Shown here: one piece after another, positions 7,468-15,863 of the stretch
How the letters are laid out: every line of letters starts with the position of its first letter
Position numbering within the stretch: the stretch's first letter is position 1
Source: Alteribacter populi
GTDB taxonomy: Bacteria > Bacillota > Bacilli > Bacillales > Salisediminibacteriaceae
NCBI RefSeq assembly: GCF_002352765.1
Contig: NZ_KZ293963.1
Coordinates: 2,502,368-2,566,367 of the forward strand
Direction of reading: 5' to 3'
Length of the DNA stretch: 64,000 nucleotides
Notes under the pieces: generated by a model
Told to the model about the DNA's origin: nothing
Seen by the model: the letters and a program-made list of their open reading frames with translations, nothing else
The model's database searches: none
Made by a program: the position numbers and the translations under genes

Positions 7468-8325
7468 ATGTCACAGCTTGATAAAGGGCACTGCAAACAC
7501 CGCATCAAGGCCTCATATCATGAATTTCGTGTTAAAGAAAAGGTGATTGCGGACTACATCCTCAATCACCCCGAAGAAATTATCCACTCAACGATCAGCC
7601 AGGTGGCAGAAAACCTCAATGTTGCCGAAGCGACGGTTTTCAGATTCTGTAAAAGGATCGGCTTTAAAGGTTACCAGGCCATGAAAATTGCACTCGCCTC
7701 CGAGATTGTAACCGACGTGAAAGACATTCACGAAACCATTCAGGAAGGCGATGATGAAAAACTGATTGCCGAGAAGGTGTTTAAATCAAATATTCGGACG
7801 TTAGAGGGCACACTTTCGGTTATCGACAGCGATAAAATGAAAGAAGCCGTTGATATTCTGGTCAACGCCAATCGTATCGAATTTTACGGAAACGGTGGTT
7901 CAGGGATTATCGCAAACGATGCCCACCACAAATTTATCCGTACCGGTATTCCAACAGCTGCCTACAGCGATTCGCATTTTCAGGTGATGTCTGCTTCACA
8001 GCTGACCGAAAAGGATGCCGTCGTATTTTTTTCACATTCGGGAACGAACCGGGATATTTTACAAACACTTGAAGTCGCAAAGGAACACCGGGTACCTACG
8101 ATCGGCATTACAACCCTCGCTAAATCGCCTTTAAGCGAAAGCGTCGATGTGGCACTCTTTACTGTCTCCGAAGAAACGGACTACCGATCCGAGGCTTTAG
8201 CGTCACGTCTTGCACAGCTGAGCCTTGTTGATGCTCTTTATGTAAACGTTAGCATCCGGCGAAAAGAACGAATGCAGGAATCCGTCAGTAAAATGAGACA
8301 GGCCATCTCAAGGACAAGGATCTAA
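7468..8325 (+). CDS. MurR/RpiR-family regulator of the sugar-acid locus
   Basis: 285 aa, two domains. The N-terminal RpiR helix-turn-helix runs to about residue 77 (STISQVAENLNVAEATVFRFCKRIGFKGYQ), and a SIS sugar-phosphate isomerase-type sensor domain covers about 115-255 (EFYGNGGSGIIANDAHHKF, FFSHSGTNRDIL). SIS regulators of this kind sense phosphorylated sugars, here plausibly 6-phosphogluconate or a KDPG-type intermediate. The ATG follows AAAGGAGGG. It is 22 nt upstream of gluconokinase, so the two are cotranscribed, and it is divergent from the TRAP/galactonate operon. This is the usual arrangement for a local regulator acting on both sides. Activator or repressor action cannot be told from the sequence. 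Confidence 0.88.
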   Translation: MSQLDKGHCKHRIKASYHEFRVKEKVIADYILNHPEEIIHSTISQVAENLNVAEATVFRFCKRIGFKGYQAMKIALASEIVTDVKDIHETIQEGDDEKLIAEKVFKSNIRTLEGTLSVIDSDKMKEAVDILVNANRIEFYGNGGSGIIANDAHHKFIRTGIPTAAYSDSHFQVMSASQLTEKDAVVFFSHSGTNRDILQTLEVAKEHRVPTIGITTLAKSPLSESVDVALFTVSEETDYRSEALASRLAQLSLVDALYVNVSIRRKERMQESVSKMRQAISRTRI

Positions 8326-8347
8326 ATATTAAAGGAGCTATACCACC

Positions 8348-9874
8348 ATGCTGAAAAAATATGTCATTGGTTTAGATATAGGGACGACAAGTGCAAAGTC
8401 CGTTATTTTTAATAAACATGGCGATGTCATTTCTGAAGATGAACAGGGGTACCCGACAGTCCATAATAAACCTTCCTGGTCGGAACAGGACCCCTTATTA
8501 ATAGAAAAAGCGGCGATCAGCGCTATTCGTCTTTCATTACAGAAAAAAGGGATTCATCAAGATGAGATTATATCAGCAGGCATCTCTTCAGCCATGCATT
8601 CTCTCATCTGCACGGATGAAAACAATAACCCGCTATCTCCATCTATCACCTGGGCCGACGGACGAAGCACTGCCCAAGCTGAACAATTAAAAGCTTCAGG
8701 GGCAGGAGAAAGCATCTATTTAAAAACAGGAACACCCATTCATCCGATGTCCCCCCTGGTAAAACTAATCTGGATGAAAGAAAATCAGTATGAACCTTAT
8801 TTACATGCCAAAAAGTTTCTATCAATAAAAGAGTTTTTAACTGCGCGCTGGTTCCAGAGAGATGCGGTCGATTATTCTATCGCGTCAGCAACGGGTTTAT
8901 TTGACATCTACCGTAGACAATGGAATAAGGAGGCACTACATCTTGCAGGCATAGAAGAAACCCAGCTCTCGCGTCCAGTGCCCGCTTCATACATTTTCTC
9001 CGGCATGTCACCTGCCATTGCCAGAGACATGAGCTTAGATGCCGGGACACCTTTTGTTGCCGGCGGCAGTGACGGCCCGCTTGCCAATCTGGGTATTGGT
9101 GCCATTAAACCCGGAGAATCCGCCATTACCATTGGGACAAGCGGAGCAATCAGACAAATGTCGTCCTCGCCTCACACCGATGAGCGTCAAGAAGTGTTCT
9201 GCTATTCTTTCACCGAAGACCTATGGGTGCTCGGAGGACCGACAAATAACGGCGGCAATGTTTTGGAATGGCTAAAGAATACACTGGGTCAAAATGAAGT
9301 CGAAAAAGCCGTAAAGCAGGAGAAAGACCCTTATGCATTGTTAATTGAAGCGGTCGAAGAGATCGCCCCTGGCGCGAACCGCCTGTTATTCCTGCCTTAC
9401 TTAAACGGGGAACGAGCTCCCCATTGGGATGCTTCCGCCAGAGGGGCCTATGTAGGATTATCCGTCGATCACACCCACCGCCATATGGTCCGTGCTGGCC
9501 TGGAAGGTGTTTTATTCAGCATTCTTAGCGTTTCTAATTCGATGGAAAGACTTACAGGCAAAACAAATAAGCTGTATGCTAGCGGCGGCTTCGCAAGGTC
9601 GGACACCTGGGTTCAGATGCTGGCTGATATTTTCGGCCACAGCATACATTTGCCAGTATCCCATCAGAGTTCCGCATGGGGGGCAGCCTGGGTAAGCCTG
9701 TATGCCGTAAATGAAGTACCCGACCTCATTTCAATAAAAAATAAAATTCCAATGAAACGTATTGTGGAGCCGGATCCTTCAAACCACCAACAGTATAAGG
9801 AGATTTATCCGATATTCAGCAGCCTTTACAATGCGTTGAAACCCTCTTTCCAACAGCTCAATTATTTAAAATAG
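8348..9874 (+). CDS. gntK: Gluconokinase, FGGY family
   Basis: 508 aa, normal for FGGY carbohydrate kinases and unlike the short P-loop gluconokinase of enteric bacteria. N-terminal phosphate-binding motif GLDIGTTSAKSVIF at 8-21; conserved SAMHSLICTDENNNPLSP and ITWADGR; C-terminal FGGY region with ASGGFARSDTWVQMLADIFG. It phosphorylates D-gluconate with ATP to 6-phosphogluconate in the cytoplasm. It lies 22 nt after the RpiR regulator with an AAAGGAG site before the ATG. The divergent dehydrogenase uses its product, which supports gluconate over xylulose or glycerol as substrate. No clear T-rich terminator follows; the GGAAGCA hairpin at 9874 begins at the stop codon. Confidence 0.88.
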   Translation: MLKKYVIGLDIGTTSAKSVIFNKHGDVISEDEQGYPTVHNKPSWSEQDPLLIEKAAISAIRLSLQKKGIHQDEIISAGISSAMHSLICTDENNNPLSPSITWADGRSTAQAEQLKASGAGESIYLKTGTPIHPMSPLVKLIWMKENQYEPYLHAKKFLSIKEFLTARWFQRDAVDYSIASATGLFDIYRRQWNKEALHLAGIEETQLSRPVPASYIFSGMSPAIARDMSLDAGTPFVAGGSDGPLANLGIGAIKPGESAITIGTSGAIRQMSSSPHTDERQEVFCYSFTEDLWVLGGPTNNGGNVLEWLKNTLGQNEVEKAVKQEKDPYALLIEAVEEIAPGANRLLFLPYLNGERAPHWDASARGAYVGLSVDHTHRHMVRAGLEGVLFSILSVSNSMERLTGKTNKLYASGGFARSDTWVQMLADIFGHSIHLPVSHQSSAWGAAWVSLYAVNEVPDLISIKNKIPMKRIVEPDPSNHQQYKEIYPIFSSLYNALKPSFQQLNYLK

Positions 9875-9901
9875 GAAGCAAGGGACGGTTCCAGTGCTTC
9901 C
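9874..9901. repeat. GGAAGCA...TGCTTCC hairpin element, first copy
   Basis: Starts at the gntK stop codon. It has a 7-bp stem GGAAGCA / TGCTTCC enclosing GGGACGGTTC. A copy in inverted orientation lies at 10497-10524, so the pair brackets the 600-nt intergenic segment. The enclosed AGGGACGGTT motif recurs at 45655 (as AACCGTCCCT). It may help end gntK transcription, but the only T-run comes 11 nt later. Confidence 0.6.
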
Positions 9902-9969
9902 AGCATGGCGGTTTTTTATTAAAGCTGCTCCTTGAAATGTTTGTTGTTTTAGCGCGTTATTTGTCGAAT

Positions 9970-10074
9970 CGCTGATATCTGAGCTATTTCCGCTGATATC
10001 TTGTTGATTTCCGCTGATATGTTGCCTATTTGCGCTGATATCTTACCAATTTCCGCTGATAAATTGCTTGAACA
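9970..10074. repeat. Five tandem copies of a 21-bp unit (CGCTGATATC...)
   Basis: Units start at 9970, 9991, 10012, 10033 and 10054. The shared core is CGCTGATATCTT plus a variable middle and ATTTC; the last unit is degenerate. The 21-bp period is two helical turns. No open frame with a start covers it, and there is no spacer-repeat alternation with unique spacers of constant length, so it is not a CRISPR array. Confidence 0.85.
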
Positions 10075-10109
10075 GATGATAAAGCACGCCTACTCAAGCC
10101 GATATATTA

Positions 10110-10208
10110 CTCAAATGATTACTCTTTTTGTGTTTTTGAGCGTTTTTCAACTCAAATGATGAGTTTAAGGCAAAAATTTGCGTCCATTTCTATCATTTGA
10201 GTAGTTGA
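10110..10208. repeat. CTCAAATGAT repeats, direct and inverted
   Basis: CTCAAATGAT occurs at 10110-10119 and 10151-10160 and as the reverse complement ATCATTTGAG at 10192-10201. The last two can pair as CAACTCAAATGAT against ATCATTTGAGTAGTTG. Part of the noncoding 9875-10558 interval; nothing else there supports a gene. Confidence 0.6.
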
Positions 10209-10380
10209 AAGGCTGTTTTTTGAAAGATTGTTGCTTTTTGATAAGATTATCGCTCGAATTCGCTACAGGGACGGTAGATTTCCACGGGCGTCAGCTAATT
10301 TCGTTCATGATTCTCGCGTTTTTTAAAGTCTCCCTTGAGACGAGACTGTCCACTTATAGATTCTTACCTTTCTAAAAAAA

Positions 10381-10484
10381 AGCGCAAGGCGCCCGCGTCC
10401 CCGTCGAAATGTTCTATCCGGTAAAAGTGCTTTTTACTTTTAATCGGACAGGTTATTTGACACGAGCAGATTGCGCCTTGCGCT
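10381..10484. repeat. MITE-like inverted repeat with AGCGCAAGGCGC ends
   Basis: Perfect 12-bp terminal inverted repeats AGCGCAAGGCGC (10381-10392) and GCGCCTTGCGCT (10473-10484) enclose an inner hairpin made of GTAAAAGTGCTTTTTAC and CCGG/CCGATT arms near 10418-10450. It is small, noncoding and palindromic at two scales. The 2666-2684 sequence carries a related end. Confidence 0.7.
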
Positions 10485-10496
10485 AGATATTATATA

Positions 10497-10524
10497 GGAA
10501 GCAGGATAACCGTCCTATGCTTCC
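10497..10524. repeat. GGAAGCA...TGCTTCC hairpin element, inverted second copy
   Basis: The reverse complement of this segment matches the element at 9874-9901 (GGAAGCA, then GGACGGTT, then TGCTTCC). A further short palindrome GGTGACAGGCACC lies at about 10546-10558 against the end of the transporter gene. Such GACGGTT and GTGCCTG motifs are frequent Bacillaceae intergenic repeats. Confidence 0.6.
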
Positions 10525-10558
10525 CCTATGTCTTCGAACAAGAGTGGTGACAGGCACC

Positions 10559-11734
10559 CTATAAATTCACTTCCTTTTCCGAATCTTTTAAGCCTTCCTG
10601 AGGTTTATGTTTCACGATATAGTAAACGCCAATTGTAAGCATGGGAATCGCATAGAAGATAATCATTCCATAAGCCATCCACGTGTAACCAATGGCAATT
10701 AGATCAATAACGCCTACTTGAGCGAGTAGAACCGCAAGAACAAGGGCAAGTATTGCGATGACGCCATTGTTTGTTTTGCTCAGTCGTTTATTAACTTTTT
10801 CCTCCAGGTTCCTGTTCACTCTATCAATAAATGCCCGGATCATTCCGGTAGCTGTTTCAATCAAGGTCCAGCCCACGATGATACCGAAGAGAACGACCAC
10901 CCAGCCGCCATAACCTTCAAGCATGACCAGCCATGGTACGGAAGCCCCCATTACATTTTCCGATGGGTAAAATCCAAGTAAACTGAAATAGGTAAGAAAC
11001 CAAGGAACGGTCATAAACACACCTGCAATCAGTCCTGAAGTAAGCGCTTCTTTTCTCGTTTTTTGTCTTTTTACTGTAAACAGGGAAGCTGGATATACCG
11101 CAAGATTGTAACCTACATATAAAATGCCGCTCCATAAAACTGGCCACAAGTTTATGTTACCTTCCACAAAACTCGTATCTCCTGTAGCTAATACTTCTCT
11201 TGCATCTCCCCATGTTGAGCTTATAATAAGAACACTAAAGAAAATATAGCTAATTAATAAGGCAGTCGTTCCCACAGTTTTAAAACGCTCGATAAACCCT
11301 TCCCCGAAAAAATTTAATAAACCTACAATAAGGGTAATACTCAGGACACCGACCCAATAATTTAACCCTAGGGTACTGTTTAATATTTCACCGGTTGCAG
11401 AGGCCATCACAGCGATAATTAATATAGCAAGAAGCAAGTAAAGCGCATCATAAAAGATCCAAGCCTTACCAATTAATCTCTTTAATAGACTTCGGTAGTC
11501 ATAAGCTTTAAACATCCTGGCCAATTCGAAAGTCAACATCGCCATGACTGAAAAACCTATAAATATTCCTATTCCACCAAGCCAACCCATCGCTCCAAAC
11601 TTCGCACCGTACTCGACAATCTCTCTTCCGGTAGCAAATCCTCCTCCGATTAAGACAGACTGCAGAATAATCCCCGGAAGTATGTACCTTCCAAACGCAC
11701 CGTCAAAAAAACTGTTTTTGTTCTCTTTTTCCAA
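10559..11734 (-). CDS. YkvI-like membrane transporter
   Basis: 391 aa, about 10-11 hydrophobic segments. The N-terminal GIILQSVLIGGGFATGREIVEYG region and the following GAMGWLGGIGIFIGF resemble YkvI-type membrane proteins, which are related to the amino-acid/Na+ symporter groups and are poorly characterised. The C-terminal 25 residues are charged (KHKPQEGLKDSEKEVNL). The start is TTG at 11734 with AGGAGG 8 nt upstream. It is the last gene of the NSAR operon, 23 nt after the racemase gene, so it probably moves the amino acid or N-acyl amino acid handled by these enzymes. The substrate is inferred from the operon; the membrane placement is secure. Confidence 0.8.
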   Translation of the reverse strand: MEKENKNSFFDGAFGRYILPGIILQSVLIGGGFATGREIVEYGAKFGAMGWLGGIGIFIGFSVMAMLTFELARMFKAYDYRSLLKRLIGKAWIFYDALYLLLAILIIAVMASATGEILNSTLGLNYWVGVLSITLIVGLLNFFGEGFIERFKTVGTTALLISYIFFSVLIISSTWGDAREVLATGDTSFVEGNINLWPVLWSGILYVGYNLAVYPASLFTVKRQKTRKEALTSGLIAGVFMTVPWFLTYFSLLGFYPSENVMGASVPWLVMLEGYGGWVVVLFGIIVGWTLIETATGMIRAFIDRVNRNLEEKVNKRLSKTNNGVIAILALVLAVLLAQVGVIDLIAIGYTWMAYGMIIFYAIPMLTIGVYYIVKHKPQEGLKDSEKEVNL

Positions 11735-11757
11735 ACTCTACTCCTCCTTCACATTAA

Positions 11758-12900
11758 CTATTGGCTTGCCTCCTTGTGGAATTCCTGTTTTTCTAGGGTG
11801 CTTTCCTCTAAGACTTGGCGGTTAATATGGTAACCAATTCCCGGAACTTCTGGGATTTGGATGACGCCGTTTGAAACAACAACCTCTGGATCGATAATAT
11901 CGTTTTCCCAGTAGCGAGAAGATGCTGCCGTGTCACCTGGCAGTGTGAAATTCCCGAGACTTGTCAGCGCGATGTTGTGAGCACGACCTACTCCTGCTTC
12001 AAGCATGCCACCACACCAGACTGGAACATTGTTTTTTGCACAGTAATCATGAATTTTCTTCGATTCAGTCAATCCGCCGACCCGGCCGATTTTAATATTA
12101 ATGATTTTACAGCTGCCTAATTCCAGTGCTCTCCTTGTGTCATCCAAGGAATGAATGCTTTCATCTAGACAGATCGGTGTTGTTACCGCTTTTTGCAACG
12201 TGGCGTGATCGACAATATCATCATGAGCCAATGGTTGTTCGATCATTGTAAGATTCAATTCGTCCAACTTTTTTAAATGGTCAAGATCGCTTAAAGTATA
12301 AGCCGAATTGGCGTCAGCCATTAACGCGATGTCTGGAAATGCCTTTCTCACTTCTTTTAATACTTCCACATCCCAGCCCGGCTTTATTTTAATTTTCATT
12401 CGCTTGTATCCTTCATCCACAAACCTGCCGACAGTTGAGAGGAGTTCCTCTACCGAAGGCTGAATGCCGATACTGATCCCTACATCAATTTCCTTTTTGT
12501 CACCACCGAGTGCTGTCGCAAGGGGAACCTGATTCTTCTTCGCATAAAGGTCCCAAACCGCCCCCTCCAGAGCGGCCTTTGCCATATTATTTCTTCTGAT
12601 GGCAGCAAAGTGCTCCGAGACTTCATCCGGGTGAGTAATCGGCTTCTCGAGAAGAAGAGGGATTAAAAAATCACGCATCATATGCTCATTTGTCTGAACT
12701 GTTTCTTCACTGTACCAAGGACTTGAGAAAGCAACAGACTCGCCAAACCCTTCTCGTCCCTCTTGATCACGCGCTTCTACGACAAAGAAATCCTTCTCCT
12801 GAAAGGTACCAAAGCTTGTAGAAAACGGCTCCTTCAACTTCATTCTCACCTTATGCAAAATCACCTTATCAATGGTTATTGGCTCTCTTGTGATCGTCAT
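11758..12900 (-). CDS. N-succinylamino acid racemase / o-succinylbenzoate synthase family enzyme
   Basis: 380 aa, enolase superfamily, MLE subgroup. Catalytic pieces are complete: Lys171 and Lys173 (KIKIKPGW), metal ligands Asp196 (MADANSAY), Glu221 (IEQPL) and Asp246 (CLDES), and the second general base Lys270 (INIKIGR). Related enzymes have both o-succinylbenzoate synthase (menaquinone) and N-succinylamino acid racemase activity. There are no men genes here. A GNAT acyltransferase and an M20 amidohydrolase are adjacent, so racemisation of N-succinyl amino acids is the likely role. GAGGAG lies 6 nt before the ATG. It is 19 nt after the GNAT gene and 23 nt before the transporter. Confidence 0.9.
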   Translation of the reverse strand: MTITREPITIDKVILHKVRMKLKEPFSTSFGTFQEKDFFVVEARDQEGREGFGESVAFSSPWYSEETVQTNEHMMRDFLIPLLLEKPITHPDEVSEHFAAIRRNNMAKAALEGAVWDLYAKKNQVPLATALGGDKKEIDVGISIGIQPSVEELLSTVGRFVDEGYKRMKIKIKPGWDVEVLKEVRKAFPDIALMADANSAYTLSDLDHLKKLDELNLTMIEQPLAHDDIVDHATLQKAVTTPICLDESIHSLDDTRRALELGSCKIINIKIGRVGGLTESKKIHDYCAKNNVPVWCGGMLEAGVGRAHNIALTSLGNFTLPGDTAASSRYWENDIIDPEVVVSNGVIQIPEVPGIGYHINRQVLEESTLEKQEFHKEASQ

Positions 12901-12919
12901 TGTTTTCTCCTCATTTCTC

Positions 12920-13750
12920 TTAGGACTTTAAACTGCTTCTTTTCTTAAATTCATATAAACATCTATTATTTGCTTCATCCTTTGTTAGATTTTCCGCCAC
13001 ATAGCCAGAGGTCATCAAGGACATAATCGCTTGTCTTGTTTTTAGTCTCCAGTCAGTAGCAAGGCCATGATCTTCTTTTTTTATCGATTGAAAATCAAAC
13101 GGGATCGGGACTGAAAAGCTGTTTTCAGCTGTATTTATTTTGTCGATAAGAGGTTCACCTGCAGTAAGGAGCCCATGCTTATTTAACTGTGTATGAAAGA
13201 ACATCGGACCACCGGCTACCTTGGTTTTCACGCGATCGTTAACATGCCCGCTGTCAATCCACCATTCAATTAAAAATCGGTCACTTGGTAGTCCTGCATT
13301 GAGAGCATCATCCATAACACCGTAATAATTCTCCAAGTACTTCGCTCCGATTCCGTTAAGCTTTGTTAAGTTCAAGTAAGCATTAACACTCTCCAAAGGG
13401 TCGAACGTCCATGTTACGAGTTTATAACCTTTATCAAGCGCAATCTGACGCTGCGTTTCCTTCATTTTTTTCCCAAGACCGATTTTTCGATAGTGAGGGT
13501 GGATACCAAGCATATGTGAGCAGAGATAAACATTTCCGTCTTTAAATCCCGGGAAGCTGTATAAAAAACCAATCATCGTTTCCTTCTCATAGGCACCGAG
13601 CATTAAACCTCCATTGTTTACAGCGGTATACGTTTGATGAAAGGGGATCGGCTTCATTTTCCAGACTTCTTCTTCAAGTTTCGCCACTTCATTCATATCT
13701 CGTATGGAAGTTAATTGCCGACACGTGATGTGATCAGTTATTGCCTTCAA
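12920..13750 (-). CDS. GNAT N-acyltransferase, likely D-amino acid N-succinyltransferase
   Basis: 276 aa. The GNAT acyl-CoA-binding signature is seen as HMLGIHPHYRKIGLGKKMKETQRQIA (about residues 79-104; R/Q-x-x-G-x-G/A-type loop), followed by TWTFDPLESVNAYLNLTKLNGIGAKY. The C-terminal 100 residues are family-specific. Known context: in Geobacillus-type NSAR operons the GNAT enzyme succinylates D-amino acids before racemisation. The TTG start at 13750 has GGAGGG 8 nt upstream and overlaps the end of the M20 gene by 17 nt. This suggests translational coupling. The acyl donor (succinyl-CoA) and D-specificity are taken from that precedent, not from residues here. Confidence 0.83.
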   Translation of the reverse strand: MKAITDHITCRQLTSIRDMNEVAKLEEEVWKMKPIPFHQTYTAVNNGGLMLGAYEKETMIGFLYSFPGFKDGNVYLCSHMLGIHPHYRKIGLGKKMKETQRQIALDKGYKLVTWTFDPLESVNAYLNLTKLNGIGAKYLENYYGVMDDALNAGLPSDRFLIEWWIDSGHVNDRVKTKVAGGPMFFHTQLNKHGLLTAGEPLIDKINTAENSFSVPIPFDFQSIKKEDHGLATDWRLKTRQAIMSLMTSGYVAENLTKDEANNRCLYEFKKRSSLKS

Positions 13751-14879
13751 CCGGACTTCCCTCCTTTAACGTTTGTTCGACAGTCTCAGCAAGGATCTGA
13801 ATGCCAGCAAACAAGGCATCTTTATTGAAGGTCATCTGCGGATGATGCAAACCTGGTGTTAGCCCGCAACCGAGACCGAGCATCGCCGCTTTTAGAGTAG
13901 GTTTTTTAATCGTGTAAAAGTGAAAGTCATCCCCACCTGTCGTTACAATCGGCGGACAGAGGTTGTCTTCACCTACTACTTGCGTAATCGCTTGACGTAG
14001 GAAGCCGATCGCTTCCTCATTCGATTCCGCTGCCGCGATATTTGCACCTGTTTCCAGGCTAATAGATACACCATAATAGTTTTCAAGAGATGCCGTAATG
14101 GCTTCTACTTTGGAAACTAACTGCGCCATTGTTTCATTTTTCTGTGCTCGTAAATCAATACTAAAGGTAGCCGAGCCGGGAATAATGTTGGCACTTTCTC
14201 CACCGGCATGAAAGGACGTCATTTTAACAGAATAGGTGTCCATTGGATTAAGATGGATACCGTTAACCATGTTTACTAGGCTTGATCCGATCTCAATCGC
14301 ATTATTACCAAGATGGGGTCTGGCACCATGAGCATCATCACCTTTGATTTTCCCTAAAAGAAAGCGAGCTGCACCGTGAAGAATAGCCGGTGATGCGAGA
14401 CCATCTGCTAATTCATTATCTGGGCGGAGATGAACACCGTACAAATAATCTACGTCGTCGATCACGCCTTCCTCGACCATTTTTAAAGCACCGCTCCCTT
14501 TTTCTTCGGCAGGCTGAAAAATAAAGCGGACGGTTCCCTTAGGCAAATCAGACCGTTTCTGCAATGTCAGAAGAACACCTGCTGCTATTGCCATGTGGGC
14601 ATCATGACCACAAGAATGGTTCGCTTGAAACGTTTCGCCAACTTCTTGCCAAAGAGCATCAATATCCGCCCTTACCGCTACAACCGGCGAACCTTCCCCT
14701 ATCTCACCAATAACTCCGGTACAGTCCTTAAACAAACGAACCTTCGCGTTATTTCTTTCTAAAAACTCCGTAAGAAACGTTGTAGTTTCTTCTTCCTTCC
14801 AGCTCACCTCAGGATTTGCGTGCAAATAATTAAATATCTCTGTCACTTCTTCTTTTATCGTTTGCGTAACCATTTTCAT
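13734..14879 (-). CDS. M20-family N-acyl-L-amino acid amidohydrolase
   Basis: 381 aa, M20D-type metallohydrolase. Metal-binding motifs: DIDALWQEVG near 72, NHSCGHDAHMAIAAG at about 87-101 (bridging and terminal ligands), the general base pair in PAEEKGSGA, and a C-terminal LHHPQMTFN histidine. The inserted dimerisation domain covers about 175-290. It removes the N-acyl group, here probably succinyl, from the L-isomer and pulls the racemase reaction to L-amino acid. The ATG follows GGAG. It is 24 nt downstream of the regulator gene and overlaps the GNAT gene by 17 nt. Confidence 0.88.
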   Translation of the reverse strand: MKMVTQTIKEEVTEIFNYLHANPEVSWKEEETTTFLTEFLERNNAKVRLFKDCTGVIGEIGEGSPVVAVRADIDALWQEVGETFQANHSCGHDAHMAIAAGVLLTLQKRSDLPKGTVRFIFQPAEEKGSGALKMVEEGVIDDVDYLYGVHLRPDNELADGLASPAILHGAARFLLGKIKGDDAHGARPHLGNNAIEIGSSLVNMVNGIHLNPMDTYSVKMTSFHAGGESANIIPGSATFSIDLRAQKNETMAQLVSKVEAITASLENYYGVSISLETGANIAAAESNEEAIGFLRQAITQVVGEDNLCPPIVTTGGDDFHFYTIKKPTLKAAMLGLGCGLTPGLHHPQMTFNKDALFAGIQILAETVEQTLKEGSPVEGNN

Positions 14880-14903
14880 AATCAGTCTCCTTTTTGCGTG
14901 TCA

Positions 14904-15746
14904 TCAAGCGAAGAAGTTTTTCACGTGAAATTGTTCATACGCTTCTCTTCTTTTTTCAAAATCAGCCTCATTCTCCATCGCTACCGCGGAAACAAGGGCA
15001 TTCATTAATGAAAAAACTGCCGGTGCTGCGTCCAAGGTGGACCTCACCGGAAGCTGAATAGGCAATAGCAAACTTGCCGACTCTCTAATGGGCGCTCGTT
15101 CATTATCTGTAACTCCAATCACAAAAGCGCCTCTTTTCTTGGCTTCCTCGGCAAGATGTAGTGTATCGAGAGCGTAACGATGGAATGAAAAAGCAACGAC
15201 TACACTTTTTTCATCCATGGCGGATAAATGTAAAAACACATCATCAACATCGGGTCGGTAGCAGTTCGTATTCCCTTTAACTAAATTAAGGGCAAACGTA
15301 AACCATTGAGCCATCCCATGAGACGACCTGACCCCGGATACGAGGATTTTCTCAGCTGTAGAGATCCTCTCAACAGCTTCATTAAACGTTTTCTCTTGAA
15401 TCCCTTCTGCTGCTATTTGAATATGCTTGGCGTCTGTATGCATCACTTTTTTATAAATGTTCTTTTCTGTATCCGCATCGATTTTAGAACTATATGCTTG
15501 TAGCGTGCTCCTTTGATTAAAAACAGCCTGCTTCACCTCTTTTTGCAGACTGCTGTAGCCTTTAAAATCTAGTGCATGACTAAAGCGAATCACGGTCGTT
15601 TCACTTACACCAATCTTTTTACCTACTTCACCTGCCGAATACAACGCAAAACTTTCAGGCTCTGTCAGCAAATGAAGCGCGACCTTTTTTAATCCACTTG
15701 ATAAGTTGTCATAGTGATGATTAATCTTAGATAATAAAACCTGCAT
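14904..15746 (-). CDS. MurR/RpiR-family regulator of the NSAR operon
   Basis: 280 aa. The N-terminal helix-turn-helix (AGEVGKKIGVSETTVIRFSHALDFKGYSSLQ, about 38-68) is followed by a SIS domain from about 125 (EKILVSGVRSSHGMAQWFTFAL, VVAFSFHRYALDTLHLAEEAKKRGAFVIGVTD). It is distinct from the regulator at 7468. First gene of a five-gene minus-strand operon, with GAGG 6 nt before the ATG. An inverted repeat just upstream (15771-15786) is a likely binding site. The effector is unknown; an N-acyl or free D-amino acid is a guess from the operon. Confidence 0.87.
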   Translation of the reverse strand: MQVLLSKINHHYDNLSSGLKKVALHLLTEPESFALYSAGEVGKKIGVSETTVIRFSHALDFKGYSSLQKEVKQAVFNQRSTLQAYSSKIDADTEKNIYKKVMHTDAKHIQIAAEGIQEKTFNEAVERISTAEKILVSGVRSSHGMAQWFTFALNLVKGNTNCYRPDVDDVFLHLSAMDEKSVVVAFSFHRYALDTLHLAEEAKKRGAFVIGVTDNERAPIRESASLLLPIQLPVRSTLDAAPAVFSLMNALVSAVAMENEADFEKRREAYEQFHVKNFFA

Positions 15747-15770
15747 CTTTAACCTCCATAGAACATGTAG

Positions 15771-15804
15771 TGAAGGGAATCCTTCAAATCTTATAAAATG
15801 AAGG
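15771..15804 (-). promoter_or_regulatory. Candidate RpiR operator and promoter of the NSAR operon
   Basis: TGAAGG at 15771-15776 and CCTTCA at 15781-15786 form an inverted repeat with a 4-nt centre, and a second TGAAGG follows at 15799-15804. On the minus strand a TATAAG -10-like box lies between these arms, 45-55 nt before the regulator start. Overlap of symmetric arms with a promoter suggests autoregulation. No direct evidence beyond the pattern. Confidence 0.45.
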
Positions 15805-15863
15805 AAATACTTTTTTAAATCGTAACATCAGATCAGAATATTCGCAATATTTAATTTGATAGT

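Noticed and set aside
9970..10074. Possible CRISPR array
   Set aside because: The units are contiguous 21-bp tandem repeats with degenerate halves; there are no unique spacers of constant length and no cas genes.
11758..12900. Menaquinone gene menC
   Set aside because: Same enzyme family, but no men genes nearby, and GNAT and M20 partners point to N-succinylamino acid racemase function.
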